Assembly (NCBI RefSeq): GCF_004785795.1
Contig: NZ_SRRO01000001.1
Location: 4,216,001-4,280,000 of the forward strand
Length of the DNA stretch: 64,000 nt
Direction of reading: 5' to 3'
DNA from: Nocardioides eburneiflavus
GTDB taxonomy: Bacteria; Actinomycetota; Actinomycetes; Propionibacteriales; Nocardioidaceae
Each line of letters begins with the position of its first letter. Position 1 is the stretch's first letter. The translations under genes and the position numbers were made by a program. The notes under the pieces were generated by a model. It was not told where the DNA came from. It worked only from the letters and a program-made list of their open reading frames with translations, and ran no database searches. Shown here one piece after another: positions 32,099-40,701 of the stretch.

Positions 32099-32134
32099 GG
32101 GCCGCGCCGGGCCGCGCCCGGCTCGGCGCGGCCC
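32099..32134 (-). terminator. GC-rich hairpin after the metalloprotease gene
   Basis: Perfect 10-bp stem GGGCCGCGCC (32099-32108) / GGCGCGGCCC (32125-32134) with a 16-nt loop, just past the stop of the metalloprotease. No T-tract follows, as in many actinobacterial terminators. Confidence 0.6.
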
Positions 32135-32140
32135 GGCGGG

Positions 32141-33097
32141 TCAGGCGGCGCGGTACTGGTTCCAGGCGTCGCTCATCCGCGCGACCTGGCCTGCGGTGAA
32201 CTGGTACATGCAGGAGTCCTGCGTGTAGTCCATGTAGTTGTGGATCGGGTCCGCACCGGGTGAGGCGCACGTGTCGGCGCCGACCGGGCAGTCGAACTGC
32301 GGACCGGCCTCGGCCGGGGTGTCGGCGACCTGGTCGCCCTTGCCGTTGCAGCCGCCCTGGAACGTGTGGTACAGGGCCAACCAGTGGCCGACCTCGTGGG
32401 TCAGCGTGTCGCCCAGCGCGTACTTGCCGGCGGTGCCGCCCGGCATCGACTCGTCGAGGATCACCACGCCGTCGTTGGTGCTGAGCTTCCTCGTCGGGAA
32501 CGTGGCCCAGCCGAGGAGGTCGTCGCCGATGCTGGCGGTCCAGATGTTGAGGGTCTCCTTGCCGCCCCGGCGGGTCGCGGCCTTCATCTCCCGCTCGACG
32601 CCGCCCGGCGTGACGGTGTACCAGGCGTCGTCGACCGGGTAGGTGAAACCGGCGAGCTCGAAGCGGAACGGCGTCGCCGCGGAGGCCTGGGTGCCCGTAC
32701 GGCCCGTGTAGGCCTCGTTGAGGACGTCGAGCTGCGCCGTCGCGAGCCGGGTGAGGCGGTCGCGGTCGGCCTGGGTCGCGGTCGTCGGGGTGACGATGTG
32801 GAACCAGGTCGGCACCGTCACCGACCCCGCGCCGAGGGTGGAGGCGTTGTCGAGGGTCAGGTACTGCTCGCCGGTGCCGGCGAAGGGCTTCGGCTCGTTG
32901 GCCTTCGTGCCCTTGCGCACGCGCGCGTTGGCGGCGGCGTCGCCGTGCTCGTCGGAGTGGCCGTCGGCGCACTCGGCGGCCTTCGGGGAGATCGCCACGG
33001 CGGTGGCCGGGATCGCGGCGGTGGCCGACAGCGTGGTGGCGACGAGCGCCATCGAGCCGGCCACGACGAGACCACGCAGGGAACGGGAGTGCTGCAT
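32141..33097 (-). CDS. Secreted zinc metalloprotease, M43 family
   Basis: Exported metzincin-type protease of 318 residues. A Sec signal peptide (about 1-35, cleaved near ATAVA) precedes a propeptide-like region; the zinc motif HEVGHWLALYH gives H234, E235, H238 and H244, and the Met-turn NYMDY follows about 50 residues later. Cys-rich C-terminal part (GGCNGKG, FDCPVGADTC, DSCMYQF) suggests disulfides. The family (cytophagalysin/pappalysin) cleaves extracellular proteins. The ATG at 33097 is chosen for the signal peptide; long upstream readings are antisense artefacts. Confidence 0.92.
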   Translation of the reverse strand: MQHSRSLRGLVVAGSMALVATTLSATAAIPATAVAISPKAAECADGHSDEHGDAAANARVRKGTKANEPKPFAGTGEQYLTLDNASTLGAGSVTVPTWFHIVTPTTATQADRDRLTRLATAQLDVLNEAYTGRTGTQASAATPFRFELAGFTYPVDDAWYTVTPGGVEREMKAATRRGGKETLNIWTASIGDDLLGWATFPTRKLSTNDGVVILDESMPGGTAGKYALGDTLTHEVGHWLALYHTFQGGCNGKGDQVADTPAEAGPQFDCPVGADTCASPGADPIHNYMDYTQDSCMYQFTAGQVARMSDAWNQYRAA

Positions 33098-33229
33098 CCG
33101 AGATGTCCTGTCTGTGTGAGATCGGGGACAGCAACCTAGCCGGGCGGTCAGCAAGAAGGACAGGTCCGCACCACGATCTCGTGGACACGCTCTTCCGGTC
33201 AGGCGCCCCGGCTGCGAGATTTCCGTCTC

Positions 33230-33970
33230 GTGGACGCACTCGAGACCTGGACCCGCAGCGAGCACACCGCCGACGTCGCCGGTCGCCCGACGACGCACCC
33301 CGTCTGGCGCAAGGGCGTCGGCCCCGGCGTCGTCGTGATCCACGAGCTGCCGGGGCTGACGGCCGGGGTGATCAGGTTCGGGGAGGAGCTTGTCGCGGCC
33401 GGTCACACGGTCCTCCTGCCACACCTGTTCGGCCCGGTCGGGCGTGAGTTCAGCAACCTCGACGTCGCCCGTGTGTTCCCGCGGATCTGCGTCAGCCGCG
33501 AGCTCACCAAGCTCGCCCGGGGCGTCACGACGCCGGTCGCCGGCTGGCTGCGGTCGCTGGCGCGCGACCTCCACGCCGAGCTCGGCGGACCCGGCGTGGG
33601 TGCGCTCGGCATGTGCTTCACCGGTGGCTTCGCGCTGGCGATGATGGTGGACGACGCCACCGTGGCCCCGGTGCTGTGCCAGCCCGCCGTGCCGTTCATC
33701 GGGCTGCCCGGGCGGGCCGCCGACCTCAACCTGTCCCCCGCCGACGCGGAGGCCGTACGCCGGCGTGCTGCCGACGGCTGCTCCGTCCTGGGCATCCGCT
33801 ACGCCTCGGACCCGTCGGTCGGGACCCGCTTCGACACGCTGGCGTCCCTGATCGGTGACGCCTTCATCCGCGTCGAGCTCGACGGGCGGGGCCACTCCAC
33901 CGTGACCGAGCACCGCTCGCAGGTCGCCGTCGACACGGTGCTGGAGTTCTTCGGGGAGCGGCTGCGGTAG
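33230..33970 (+). CDS. Dienelactone hydrolase family protein
   Basis: Alpha/beta hydrolase of 246 residues. The dienelactone hydrolase set is visible: E39 in VVIHELPG, nucleophile C129 in GALGMCFTGG, an Asp in YASDPSVG, and H in DGRGHST. A Cys nucleophile rather than Ser is characteristic of the family. Start GTG at 33230; GAGATT about eight bases upstream could be its -10. Ring-cleavage genes are not nearby, so the physiological substrate is unclear. Confidence 0.85.
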   Translation: MDALETWTRSEHTADVAGRPTTHPVWRKGVGPGVVVIHELPGLTAGVIRFGEELVAAGHTVLLPHLFGPVGREFSNLDVARVFPRICVSRELTKLARGVTTPVAGWLRSLARDLHAELGGPGVGALGMCFTGGFALAMMVDDATVAPVLCQPAVPFIGLPGRAADLNLSPADAEAVRRRAADGCSVLGIRYASDPSVGTRFDTLASLIGDAFIRVELDGRGHSTVTEHRSQVAVDTVLEFFGERLR

Positions 33971-33988
33971 CCCTGCCGTACCGACGAG

Positions 33989-33994
33989 TAGGTT
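33989..33994 (+). promoter_or_regulatory. -10 box, leaderless start of the esterase at 34001
   Basis: TAGGTT, 6 nt before the GTG at 34001. Confidence 0.55.
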
Positions 33995-34000
33995 GGGCAC

Positions 34001-35305
34001 GTGAGCTTCCTGAGCCGTCAGACCGTGATCGCCGCCCTCACCGCCAACGCCCTGCGGCCGCCACGCCACCAGCGGGCCGGGGTGCCGTCCTTCGCCGCGG
34101 GCTGGCTCTTCGGCGAGACGGCCCCCCAGATGCTCGCCTTGACGGCGCTCGACGCGGCCGCACACCTGACGAAGGGCCGCCGGCGCGGCGTACGCGCCAA
34201 GGCGGGCCTCGCGCTCGCCGGGGCCAGCGCGCTCGGCCTGGCCCACATGGTCCGGCAGAGCCTCCGGGCGAAGGACTGCTTCGAGGACGCGCTCGTCGAG
34301 GGGCTCGGCGTCGACGACGTCGAGCAGCTCGACGAGGTGCCCACCCCTGCCGACCTCGCAACGCCCTGGCGGCGGCTGGCCCGGCCGTTCAACTTCGCCG
34401 ACGACTCCGTTCGGGTCATCAGCAACCTGCCCTACACCGAGGCCGGACGTCGCGGGCACCTCGACATCTACCTCCCCGCTGGCGAGGACGCCATCGAGGA
34501 CGCCCCGGTGCTCCTGCAGGTCCACGGCGGCGCGTGGTCGCTCGGCGCCAAGGAGCACCAGGGCCGGCCCCTGATGAACCAGATGGCCGCCAAGGGCTGG
34601 GTGTGCGTCGCGATCAACTACCGCCTGTCCCCGCGCGACGCGTGGCCCGCCCACGTCGTCGACGTCAAGCGCGCCATCGCGTGGGTCAAGGACAACATCG
34701 CCGACTACGGCGGCGATCCCGACTACGTCACCATCACCGGTGGCTCCGCGGGCGGGCACCTCGCCGCGCTCGCGGCGCTGACGCCGGGCGACCCGGACTT
34801 CCAGCCGGGGTTCGAGGACGCCGACACCAGCGTGCAGGCGGCCGTGCCGTTCTACGGCGTCTACGACTTCGCCGGCTCGACCGGCCTGTCCAACGCCATC
34901 GGGATGCGCGACGCGTTCCTCGGCCCGCGCATCATGCAGACGACGTGGGCCGACTCCCCCGACGTCTACGAGGCGGCGTCGCCGATCCTGCGCATCACGC
35001 CCGACGCCCCCGACTTCTTCGTCATCCACGGCGAGCTCGACACGCTCGTGTCGGTCGACCAGGCCCGGCTGTTCGTCGCCGAGCTGCGGCGCACATCGAA
35101 GGCCTCCGTGGTCTACGCGGAGCTGCCGGGCGCCCAGCACGCGTTCGACGTCTTCCACTCGATCCGCAGCGCGTACGCCGTGCGCGCGGTCGACCGCTAC
35201 CTGACCTGGCACTGGACCACCTGGCGTCACGGCCTGGAGGCCGACAGCGGCGTCGATCCCGAGGGGATCGAGATGCTGGACGACGCCGACCGGGACGCCG
35301 GCTGA
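34001..35305 (+). CDS. Alpha/beta hydrolase (esterase, HSL/BD-FAE-like)
   Basis: Protein of 434 residues. The N-terminal 120 residues are helical with a hydrophobic stretch near 65-85 and no recognised domain. The hydrolase domain has the oxyanion motif HGGAW (about 174-178), the nucleophile S249 in TGGSAGGH, an Asp in GELDTLV and a His in GAQHAFD, the carboxylesterase/hormone-sensitive-lipase type. Likely acts on acyl esters or lipids; substrate unknown. The next gene begins four bases after its stop. Confidence 0.88.
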   Translation: MSFLSRQTVIAALTANALRPPRHQRAGVPSFAAGWLFGETAPQMLALTALDAAAHLTKGRRRGVRAKAGLALAGASALGLAHMVRQSLRAKDCFEDALVEGLGVDDVEQLDEVPTPADLATPWRRLARPFNFADDSVRVISNLPYTEAGRRGHLDIYLPAGEDAIEDAPVLLQVHGGAWSLGAKEHQGRPLMNQMAAKGWVCVAINYRLSPRDAWPAHVVDVKRAIAWVKDNIADYGGDPDYVTITGGSAGGHLAALAALTPGDPDFQPGFEDADTSVQAAVPFYGVYDFAGSTGLSNAIGMRDAFLGPRIMQTTWADSPDVYEAASPILRITPDAPDFFVIHGELDTLVSVDQARLFVAELRRTSKASVVYAELPGAQHAFDVFHSIRSAYAVRAVDRYLTWHWTTWRHGLEADSGVDPEGIEMLDDADRDAG

Positions 35306-35308
35306 CCC

Positions 35309-35980
35309 GTGCCGGACCCGTCGATGCCCACCCACCTGTCCGCGGACCTGCTCGCGCACGCCCGCGCCGCCAAGGGCTTCATGCCCGAGGACGAGGGCGA
35401 GCTGCTGCACCGGTGGGCCCGCGTACGCCTCCCGCACGGGCCGGCCCTCGAGGTCGGCACCTACTGCGGCAAGTCGGCGATCTGGCTCGGAGGCGCAGCG
35501 CGCGAGGTCGGCGGCACCGTCTTCACCGTCGACCACCACCGCGGCTCCGAGGAGAACCAGGCCGGCTGGGAGCACCACGACGAGACCCTCGTGGACCCCG
35601 CGCTGGGCCTGATGGACACGCTCCCGACCTTCCGCCGCACCATCCACGCCGCCGGGCTGGAGGAGCAGGTCGTCGCGGTCGTCGGCCGCTCGGAGACCGT
35701 GGGTGCGTGGTGGCGCACCCCGCTGTCGCTGCTGTTCATCGACGGCGGGCACGGCGTCGAGCCCGCGCGCGCCGACTTCCGCACCTGGCCGCGCTGGGTG
35801 GAGGCCGACGGCGTGCTGGTCGTCCACGACGTCTTCCCCGACCCCGCCGACGGCGGTCGTCCGCCCTACGAGGACATCTACCTCCCGGCGCTGGCCAGCG
35901 GCGCCTTCAGCGAGGTGGAGGTGGTCGGGTCGATGCGGGTGCTACGCCGTACGTCCGGCGACGCCGGCGACCCGGTCTGA
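35309..35980 (+). CDS. Class I SAM-dependent methyltransferase
   Basis: Methyltransferase (Methyltransf_24 type) of 223 residues. SAM-binding motif I is ALEVGTYCGKSAIWLG (about 48-63), VFTVDHHRG gives the acidic residue after strand 2, and LLFIDGGHGVEPARADF matches strand 4. Start is GTG at 35309 or ATG 35324. It is four bases behind the esterase and converges with the cyclase-like gene, overlapping it by 39 bases. Substrate unknown. Confidence 0.85.
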   Translation: MPDPSMPTHLSADLLAHARAAKGFMPEDEGELLHRWARVRLPHGPALEVGTYCGKSAIWLGGAAREVGGTVFTVDHHRGSEENQAGWEHHDETLVDPALGLMDTLPTFRRTIHAAGLEEQVVAVVGRSETVGAWWRTPLSLLFIDGGHGVEPARADFRTWPRWVEADGVLVVHDVFPDPADGGRPPYEDIYLPALASGAFSEVEVVGSMRVLRRTSGDAGDPV

Positions 35981-37057
35981 GCACCCGCACTCGAGCGCCA
36001 GGTCGGACGGGCGCAGGTCCGCGAAGTCGGCGGCCAGGGTCGTGCCGCGCATGATGTCCGAGCCCGGCGTGCTGTCGGTGAGCGCGTCGACGGCGAGGAT
36101 CACGGCGGCCGCGGTGTAGGTGGTCTGCTCCACCGGCCAGTTCACGCCCTCCTCGCCCGGCACCGTGGGGAAGACGTAGCCGGTCCAGTAGGACCCGTCG
36201 TCCGTACGCAGGTGCTGCATGTCGGCGAGCAGCCGGCGGGCACGCTCCCGGTCGCCGATCGCCTCGAGCGCGAGCGCCAGCTCGCACGTCTCCGCGCCGG
36301 TCACCCACGGGTTGGTCGACACGCAGCGGATCCCGAGACCGGGCTCGACGAACGTGTCCCACCGCTGGGCGAGCAGCTCGACGGCGGCCTCGCCGCGGAC
36401 CGCGCCGCCGAGGACGGGGTAGTACCAGTCCATCGAGAAGGTCGACTTGTCCAGGAACCGGTCGCGGTGCTCGCGCAGCGCGTGGCCGAGCCGGCCGCCG
36501 GCCAGCTCCCACTCGACCTGCGGCTCCCCCACCAGCTCCGCCAGCGCGACGCCGGCCCGCAGCGAGTGGTAGATGCTGGAGGACCCGGCGAGCAGGGCCT
36601 GCTCGTTGACGGCCGCGGGCCGGCCCGCCGCCCACTCCTGCGACCAGGCGACGCCCCCGAACGGCAGCTGGAGCGACACCACGAAGTCGAGCGCGCGCCG
36701 GACGGTCGGCCACATCAGCCGGACGAACGCCTCGTCGCGCGCGACCAGCCAGTGGTGCCACGTGGCGACCGCGACGTAGGCCGACATGTTGGTCTCGCCG
36801 GAGTGGTCCTCGACCTCGCCGACGACGATCTTCATCGGCCACGAACCATCGGACCGCTGCGTCTCCCGGGCCCAGGCGAAGGCCCGCTCGGCGGCCTCCC
36901 GCCGACCGCCGACCATCAGCGCCATGGCCGCCTCGAGGTGGTTCCAGACGTCGGTGTGCTCGCCGGGTGTCCACGGGATGGCGCCCGACGGCTCCTGCAT
37001 CGCGACGATCGTCGCGGCCGTCTGCTCGACCTGGGCCGGGGTGAGGACGTGCGTCAT
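35942..37057 (-). CDS. Prenyltransferase/squalene-cyclase-like alpha-toroid protein
   Basis: Protein of 371 residues built of helical repeats with QxxxGxxxW-like elements (MQEPSGAIPW near residue 19; ETQRSDGSWP near 66; HLRTDDGSYW near 294), the pattern of terpene cyclase/prenyltransferase alpha-alpha toroids. No DxDD protonation motif was seen, so cyclase activity is doubtful; a glycosidase with an (alpha/alpha)6 barrel is a fair alternative. The ATG overlaps the stop of the methyltransferase upstream (ATGA), forming one unit with it and the glycosyltransferase. Confidence 0.7.
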   Translation of the reverse strand: MTHVLTPAQVEQTAATIVAMQEPSGAIPWTPGEHTDVWNHLEAAMALMVGGRREAAERAFAWARETQRSDGSWPMKIVVGEVEDHSGETNMSAYVAVATWHHWLVARDEAFVRLMWPTVRRALDFVVSLQLPFGGVAWSQEWAAGRPAAVNEQALLAGSSSIYHSLRAGVALAELVGEPQVEWELAGGRLGHALREHRDRFLDKSTFSMDWYYPVLGGAVRGEAAVELLAQRWDTFVEPGLGIRCVSTNPWVTGAETCELALALEAIGDRERARRLLADMQHLRTDDGSYWTGYVFPTVPGEEGVNWPVEQTTYTAAAVILAVDALTDSTPGSDIMRGTTLAADFADLRPSDLALECGCSDRVAGVAGRTA

Positions 37058-37797
37058 GCCGGCTTGCGGAAGTAGAGCACCATGCTCTTCCCGATGAGCG
37101 GGTCGAGCACCTTGCCGGCGTACTGGAGCGCCTTGGGGTTCTCCATGATCTCCCAGACCAGGAGCTTGTGGTACGCCTTGGCGAGCGGGTGCTCGTCGTT
37201 GGTGACGCCGACCGCGCACTTGATCCACCAGTAGGGCGTGTGGAGGCCGTGGGCGTGGTCCTTGCCGGTGAACACCATCGCGTCGCCGGGCGTGCCGTCG
37301 TTGGAGCGTCCGGCCTTCGTGACCTTGTCGACGAGCTCCTCGGCCGTGTAGATGCGGACGTGCCCGCCCTCGGCGTTGTGGTAGTCGTCGGAGAGCTTCC
37401 AGTTGACGATCTCGGGCAGCCACCGGGGCACGGAGACCGCGAGCGTGCCGCCCGGGCGGAGCACGCGGACCAGCTCCTTGATGGCGTCGACGTCGGCGTG
37501 GATGTGCTCGAGGACCTCGGCGGCGACGATGCGGTCGAACTCGCCGTCGGCGAACGGCAGCGCCAGCGCGTCGCCCTCCTTGACGTCGGCCTCGGCGCCC
37601 TCGGGAACCTCGCCCGCCTCCCGCATCGCGGCGAACCACTCGCGCACGGTCGCGAGCTCGTCGGCGTCCTGGTCGAAGGCGACGACGTCGGCGCCGCGCT
37701 TGTACATCTCGAAGGCGTGCCGACCCGCGCCGCAGCCCATGTCGAGGACGCGGTCGCCCGGGCGCAGCCCGAGCCGGTCGAAGTCAACGGTCAGCAC
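37054..37797 (-). CDS. Class I SAM-dependent methyltransferase (Methyltransf_11 type)
   Basis: Methyltransferase of 247 residues. Motif I VLDMGCGAGRHAFEM lies at about 18-32; the VVAFDQDADEL acidic loop, ALPFADGEFDRIVAAEVLEHI and VLRPGGTLAVSVP complete the fold. The C-terminal 100 residues (with TPYWWIKCAVGV) are specific to this gene-cluster type. GTG 37797 overlaps the glycosyltransferase end by 14 bases and its stop overlaps the next ATG. Probable role: methylation of the glycosylated product of this cluster. Confidence 0.88.
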   Translation of the reverse strand: MLTVDFDRLGLRPGDRVLDMGCGAGRHAFEMYKRGADVVAFDQDADELATVREWFAAMREAGEVPEGAEADVKEGDALALPFADGEFDRIVAAEVLEHIHADVDAIKELVRVLRPGGTLAVSVPRWLPEIVNWKLSDDYHNAEGGHVRIYTAEELVDKVTKAGRSNDGTPGDAMVFTGKDHAHGLHTPYWWIKCAVGVTNDEHPLAKAYHKLLVWEIMENPKALQYAGKVLDPLIGKSMVLYFRKPA

Positions 37798-39061
37798 GGT
37801 GGCTCTCCTCCTGCGCTCGCGGACCCCGCTCCTCGGCGAAGTCGGCGATGGTCACCTCGTAGGCGGCGGCGGTGGCCTCGGCCACGGCACGCCAGCTGAA
37901 CATCTCCTCGACGCGCGCCCGCCCCGCGGCACCCATGGCCGTACGCCGCTGCGGGTCGTCGAGCAGCGCTGCGAGCGCCTGCTCCAGCTCGCCGACGTCA
38001 CCGGGCGTGACCAGGTCGGCGCACTCGCCGTCGGGGCCGACGACCTCGGGGATCGCGCCCGCACGCGACACCACCAGCGGGGTCGCGCACGCCATCAGCT
38101 CGGCGGTCGGCAGCGAGAAGCCCTCGTAGAGCGACGGCACGCAGGCGACCTCGGCGGAGCCCATGACCTCGACGAGCTCGGCGTCACTGACACCATTGAC
38201 GAAGCTGACCTTGTCCTCGATGCCCAGCTGGTCGATGAGCTTCTCGGTGCGACCGCCCGGCTCGGGGCGGGTGACGAGCACGAGCGAGACATCGCGCTCG
38301 ACGGCGAGCTTCGCGAACGCCTCCAGCAGGGTGGCGATGCCCTTCATCGGCGCGTCGGCGCTGGCCATCGCCAGGATCCGGCCCGGCACGCGCGGCGCGG
38401 TCGGCGGCGCGAAGACGTCGTCCACCCCCAGCAGGATCGTCTGCATCCGCGCAGGGTCGACGCCGAAGTCCCGGGCGACGTCGCGCGTCGAGGACTCGGA
38501 CGGCGTGAGCACCTTGCGGTAGCGCTTGGCGACCCCGGTCTGCATGCGGAGGAAGCCGTACCACCGGCGCAGCGTCATCCGCTTGCGCCAGGTCGGTGCC
38601 GTCTGGAGGTCGATGCGACGGTCCATGGTGATGGGGTGGTGGATGGTCGCCACCACGGGCAGGCCGTAGGCCTCGAGCGCGAGGATGCCGGGCGCCAGGA
38701 CCTGGTTGTCGTGGGCGATGTCGAAGTCACCGGCGCGGTCCTTCATCAGCCGCGCGATGCGCGAGCCGAACGTCTTGGGCTCCGGGAAGCCCGCCGCGCA
38801 CATCGTGAGGAACTCCTCGACGTCGATGAGGTCGCGGAACTCACGCAGGTGCGGCACCCGGAACGGGTCGGGCTCGCGGTAGAGGTCCAGGCTCGGCACC
38901 TTGGTCAGCCGCACGCCCTCGTCGAGGTCCGGGTAGGGCTGGCCGGAGAACACCTCGACCTCGTGCCCGAGGCGTACGAGCTCGCGGCTCAGGTGGCGGA
39001 TGTAGACGCCCTGTCCGCCGCAGTGGGGCTTGCTGCGGTAGGACAGCATGGCGATGCGCAC
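37784..39061 (-). CDS. Glycosyltransferase family 4
   Basis: GT-B retaining glycosyltransferase of 425 residues. Near the start the acceptor-side loop YRSKPHCGGQGVYIRHLSREL has the GGQGVY turn; the donor site has VPSLYEGFSLPTAELMACATP (E-x7-E motif) followed by VVSRAGAIPEVVG. First gene of a three-gene unit with the methyltransferase and the cyclase-like protein. Start is GTG 39061. A promoter with a possible TetR-type operator lies 40-55 bases upstream. Sugar and acceptor unknown. Confidence 0.92.
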   Translation of the reverse strand: MRIAMLSYRSKPHCGGQGVYIRHLSRELVRLGHEVEVFSGQPYPDLDEGVRLTKVPSLDLYREPDPFRVPHLREFRDLIDVEEFLTMCAAGFPEPKTFGSRIARLMKDRAGDFDIAHDNQVLAPGILALEAYGLPVVATIHHPITMDRRIDLQTAPTWRKRMTLRRWYGFLRMQTGVAKRYRKVLTPSESSTRDVARDFGVDPARMQTILLGVDDVFAPPTAPRVPGRILAMASADAPMKGIATLLEAFAKLAVERDVSLVLVTRPEPGGRTEKLIDQLGIEDKVSFVNGVSDAELVEVMGSAEVACVPSLYEGFSLPTAELMACATPLVVSRAGAIPEVVGPDGECADLVTPGDVGELEQALAALLDDPQRRTAMGAAGRARVEEMFSWRAVAEATAAAYEVTIADFAEERGPRAQEESHRADR

Positions 39062-39097
39062 TCTGGTCTGCCTTTCGGTGGCGCTCGATGAGCCCCC

Positions 39098-39103
39098 ATT
39101 ATG
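39098..39103 (-). promoter_or_regulatory. Probable -10 box of the glycosyltransferase cluster
   Basis: CATAAT on the minus strand, giving transcription start near 39091 and a leader of about 30 bases, unlike the leaderless genes nearby. Confidence 0.45.
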
Positions 39104-39104
39104 C

Positions 39105-39118
39105 CTACTGGTCGGTAG
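39105..39118. promoter_or_regulatory. Possible TetR-family operator
   Basis: CTACTGGTCGGTAG, an imperfect dyad with CTAC/GTAG ends, directly upstream of the -10 box. The TAC-N6-GTA form is common in TetR/AcrR operators. No regulator gene is adjacent. Confidence 0.4.
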
Positions 39119-39136
39119 CGCCCGACCGCGCGGCTC

Positions 39137-40108
39137 TCACGCCTCGCTCGAGTGACCGGGGAAGACGTGGGCGGTCGGGTCCAGGACCACTGCGGCGTTG
39201 TTGACCGCGGTCGCGGCCTCGCCGAACCCCACGGCGATCAGGCGGACCTTGCCGGGGTAGTCGGTGATGTCGCCCGCGGCGAACACGCGCGAGAGGTTGG
39301 TCCGCATCGAGGAGTCGACGACCACGTGCCGCTTCTGGGTCTCGAGGCCCCACTGCTGGATCGCGCCGAGGTCGGCGACGAAGCCGAGCGCCGCGACGAG
39401 GGCCTGGGCCTTGCGCAGCTGCGGCTCCTGGCCGTCGACGCTGATCTCGACCTCCTCGAGGTGCCCGTCGCCGCGCAGCTCGGTGACCTGGGCGTTGGTG
39501 ATGATCTCCACGCTCGAGTCCTTGACGGCCGCCACGGTGCGCTCGTGGGCGCGGAACGCGTCGCGACGGTGCACCAGCGTCACCGACGCGGCGATCGGCT
39601 CGAGGTGCTGGGCCCAGTCGAACGCGCTGTCCCCTCCCCCGACGACGACCACGTCCTTGCCTGCGTAGGGCGCGAAGCTGGGCACGAAGAACTCCATCCC
39701 GCGACCCACCCATCCCTCGCCGGCCGGCAGCGGGCGAGGACTGAACTTGCCGATGCCCGAGGTGATCAGCACGGCCCCGGCCGTGACCCGGGTGCCGTCG
39801 TCGAGGGTGACCACGACCTCGTCGTCACCGTGCTCGAGCGTGGTGGCGGTGCGGTCCAGCAGGTACGTCGGGTCGGCCGTCGCGGCCTGCGCGACGAGCC
39901 CCTCCACGAGGTCGCGCCCCTTGATGCTGGGGAATCCAGCGACGTCGAGGATCGCCTTCTCGGGGTACATGGCCGTGATCTGGCCACCCAGCTCGGGCAG
40001 CGAGTCGACCACGGCCACGCGCAGGCCACGGAAGCCGGCGTAGTAGGCGGCGAACAGGCCGGTCGGGCCGGCTCCGATGATCAGCAGGTCGGTCCTCACG
40101 TCGTCCAC
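39137..40108 (-). CDS. Ferredoxin--NADP reductase (YumC/TrxB-like)
   Basis: FAD enzyme transferring electrons between NADPH and ferredoxin in the cytoplasm. The 323-residue reading has the FAD site LLIIGAGPTGLFAAYYAG near the start, LGGQITAMYPEKAILDVAGFPSI characteristic of the YumC group (no CxxC), the NADPH site [14 protein letters not shown], and the C-terminal FAD motif VFAAGDITDYPGKVRLIAVGFGEAA. GTG 40108 is chosen because GGAAGGA lies about eight bases upstream; a TTG at 40144 is less likely. Monocistronic. Confidence 0.9.
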   Translation of the reverse strand: MDDVRTDLLIIGAGPTGLFAAYYAGFRGLRVAVVDSLPELGGQITAMYPEKAILDVAGFPSIKGRDLVEGLVAQAATADPTYLLDRTATTLEHGDDEVVVTLDDGTRVTAGAVLITSGIGKFSPRPLPAGEGWVGRGMEFFVPSFAPYAGKDVVVVGGGDSAFDWAQHLEPIAASVTLVHRRDAFRAHERTVAAVKDSSVEIITNAQVTELRGDGHLEEVEISVDGQEPQLRKAQALVAALGFVADLGAIQQWGLETQKRHVVVDSSMRTNLSRVFAAGDITDYPGKVRLIAVGFGEAATAVNNAAVVLDPTAHVFPGHSSEA

Positions 40109-40172
40109 GTCGCGGATCCTTCCGGTCGGGAGGTCCGCCGACAAGGGCCGGTCCGCGGCTGCCGCCTGTGTG

Positions 40173-40694
40173 TCACAGGGCGTCGAGCTCGCTGAGCCGC
40201 CACTCCCCGCCCTCGCGTCGCAGCGTGACGAGGACGCGGTCGAGGTCGAGGGTCGGCTCCTCCAGGTCGTCGCCCGAGGTGCGCTGGTTGACGAAGACGA
40301 GCACGCGCGCGTGCGTCGCCGAGGCAGTGACGAGCGCGGTGTCGACGACCTCGGCGGACACCACCGTGTGGTCGCGCTGGCTCGAGGTGGCCACGCCAGC
40401 CATCGTCCGGTCGTAGCGGTCCTGCATCGCCGCCGTCATCAGCGCCCTCGCCGCGGCCTTGTCCTCGGCGAGGGTCTCCCAGGAGTAGCCGTACGCCGCG
40501 GCTGCACCCTCAGCGGCCCGCTCGCGCACGGCGTCCTTCACGGCGGCTGAGACCACGGACACGTCGGGGTCGTCGGCACTGCTGATCGCCGCCCCCGGCC
40601 CGGGTCCGGGGTCCCTCAGCACCCAGACGAGCGCGACGGCGGCCGCGCACACCAGCACCGCGAGGGCCGTGATCCATCTCCTGCTCGTCACCAC
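40173..40694 (-). CDS. Mce-associated membrane-like protein
   Basis: Protein of 173 residues with one N-terminal membrane helix (about 6-25) and an extracytoplasmic domain resembling SnoaL/NTF2-like Mce-associated proteins: AVRERAAEGAAAAYGYSWETL, then RALMTAAMQDRYDRTM and strands LVTASATHARVLVFVNQ. Such proteins accompany Mce lipid transporters, but no mce genes are in the window. Pairs with the similar protein directly upstream (seven bases away). Start GTG 40694. Confidence 0.75.
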   Translation of the reverse strand: MVTSRRWITALAVLVCAAAVALVWVLRDPGPGPGAAISSADDPDVSVVSAAVKDAVRERAAEGAAAAYGYSWETLAEDKAAARALMTAAMQDRYDRTMAGVATSSQRDHTVVSAEVVDTALVTASATHARVLVFVNQRTSGDDLEEPTLDLDRVLVTLRREGGEWRLSELDAL

Positions 40695-40701
40695 GGCCCG
40701 C

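Noticed and set aside
33098..35827. N-terminal extension of the metalloprotease reaching 35.8 kb
   Set aside because: It would run antisense through two hydrolase genes and a methyltransferase gene and would hide the signal peptide that starts at 33097.
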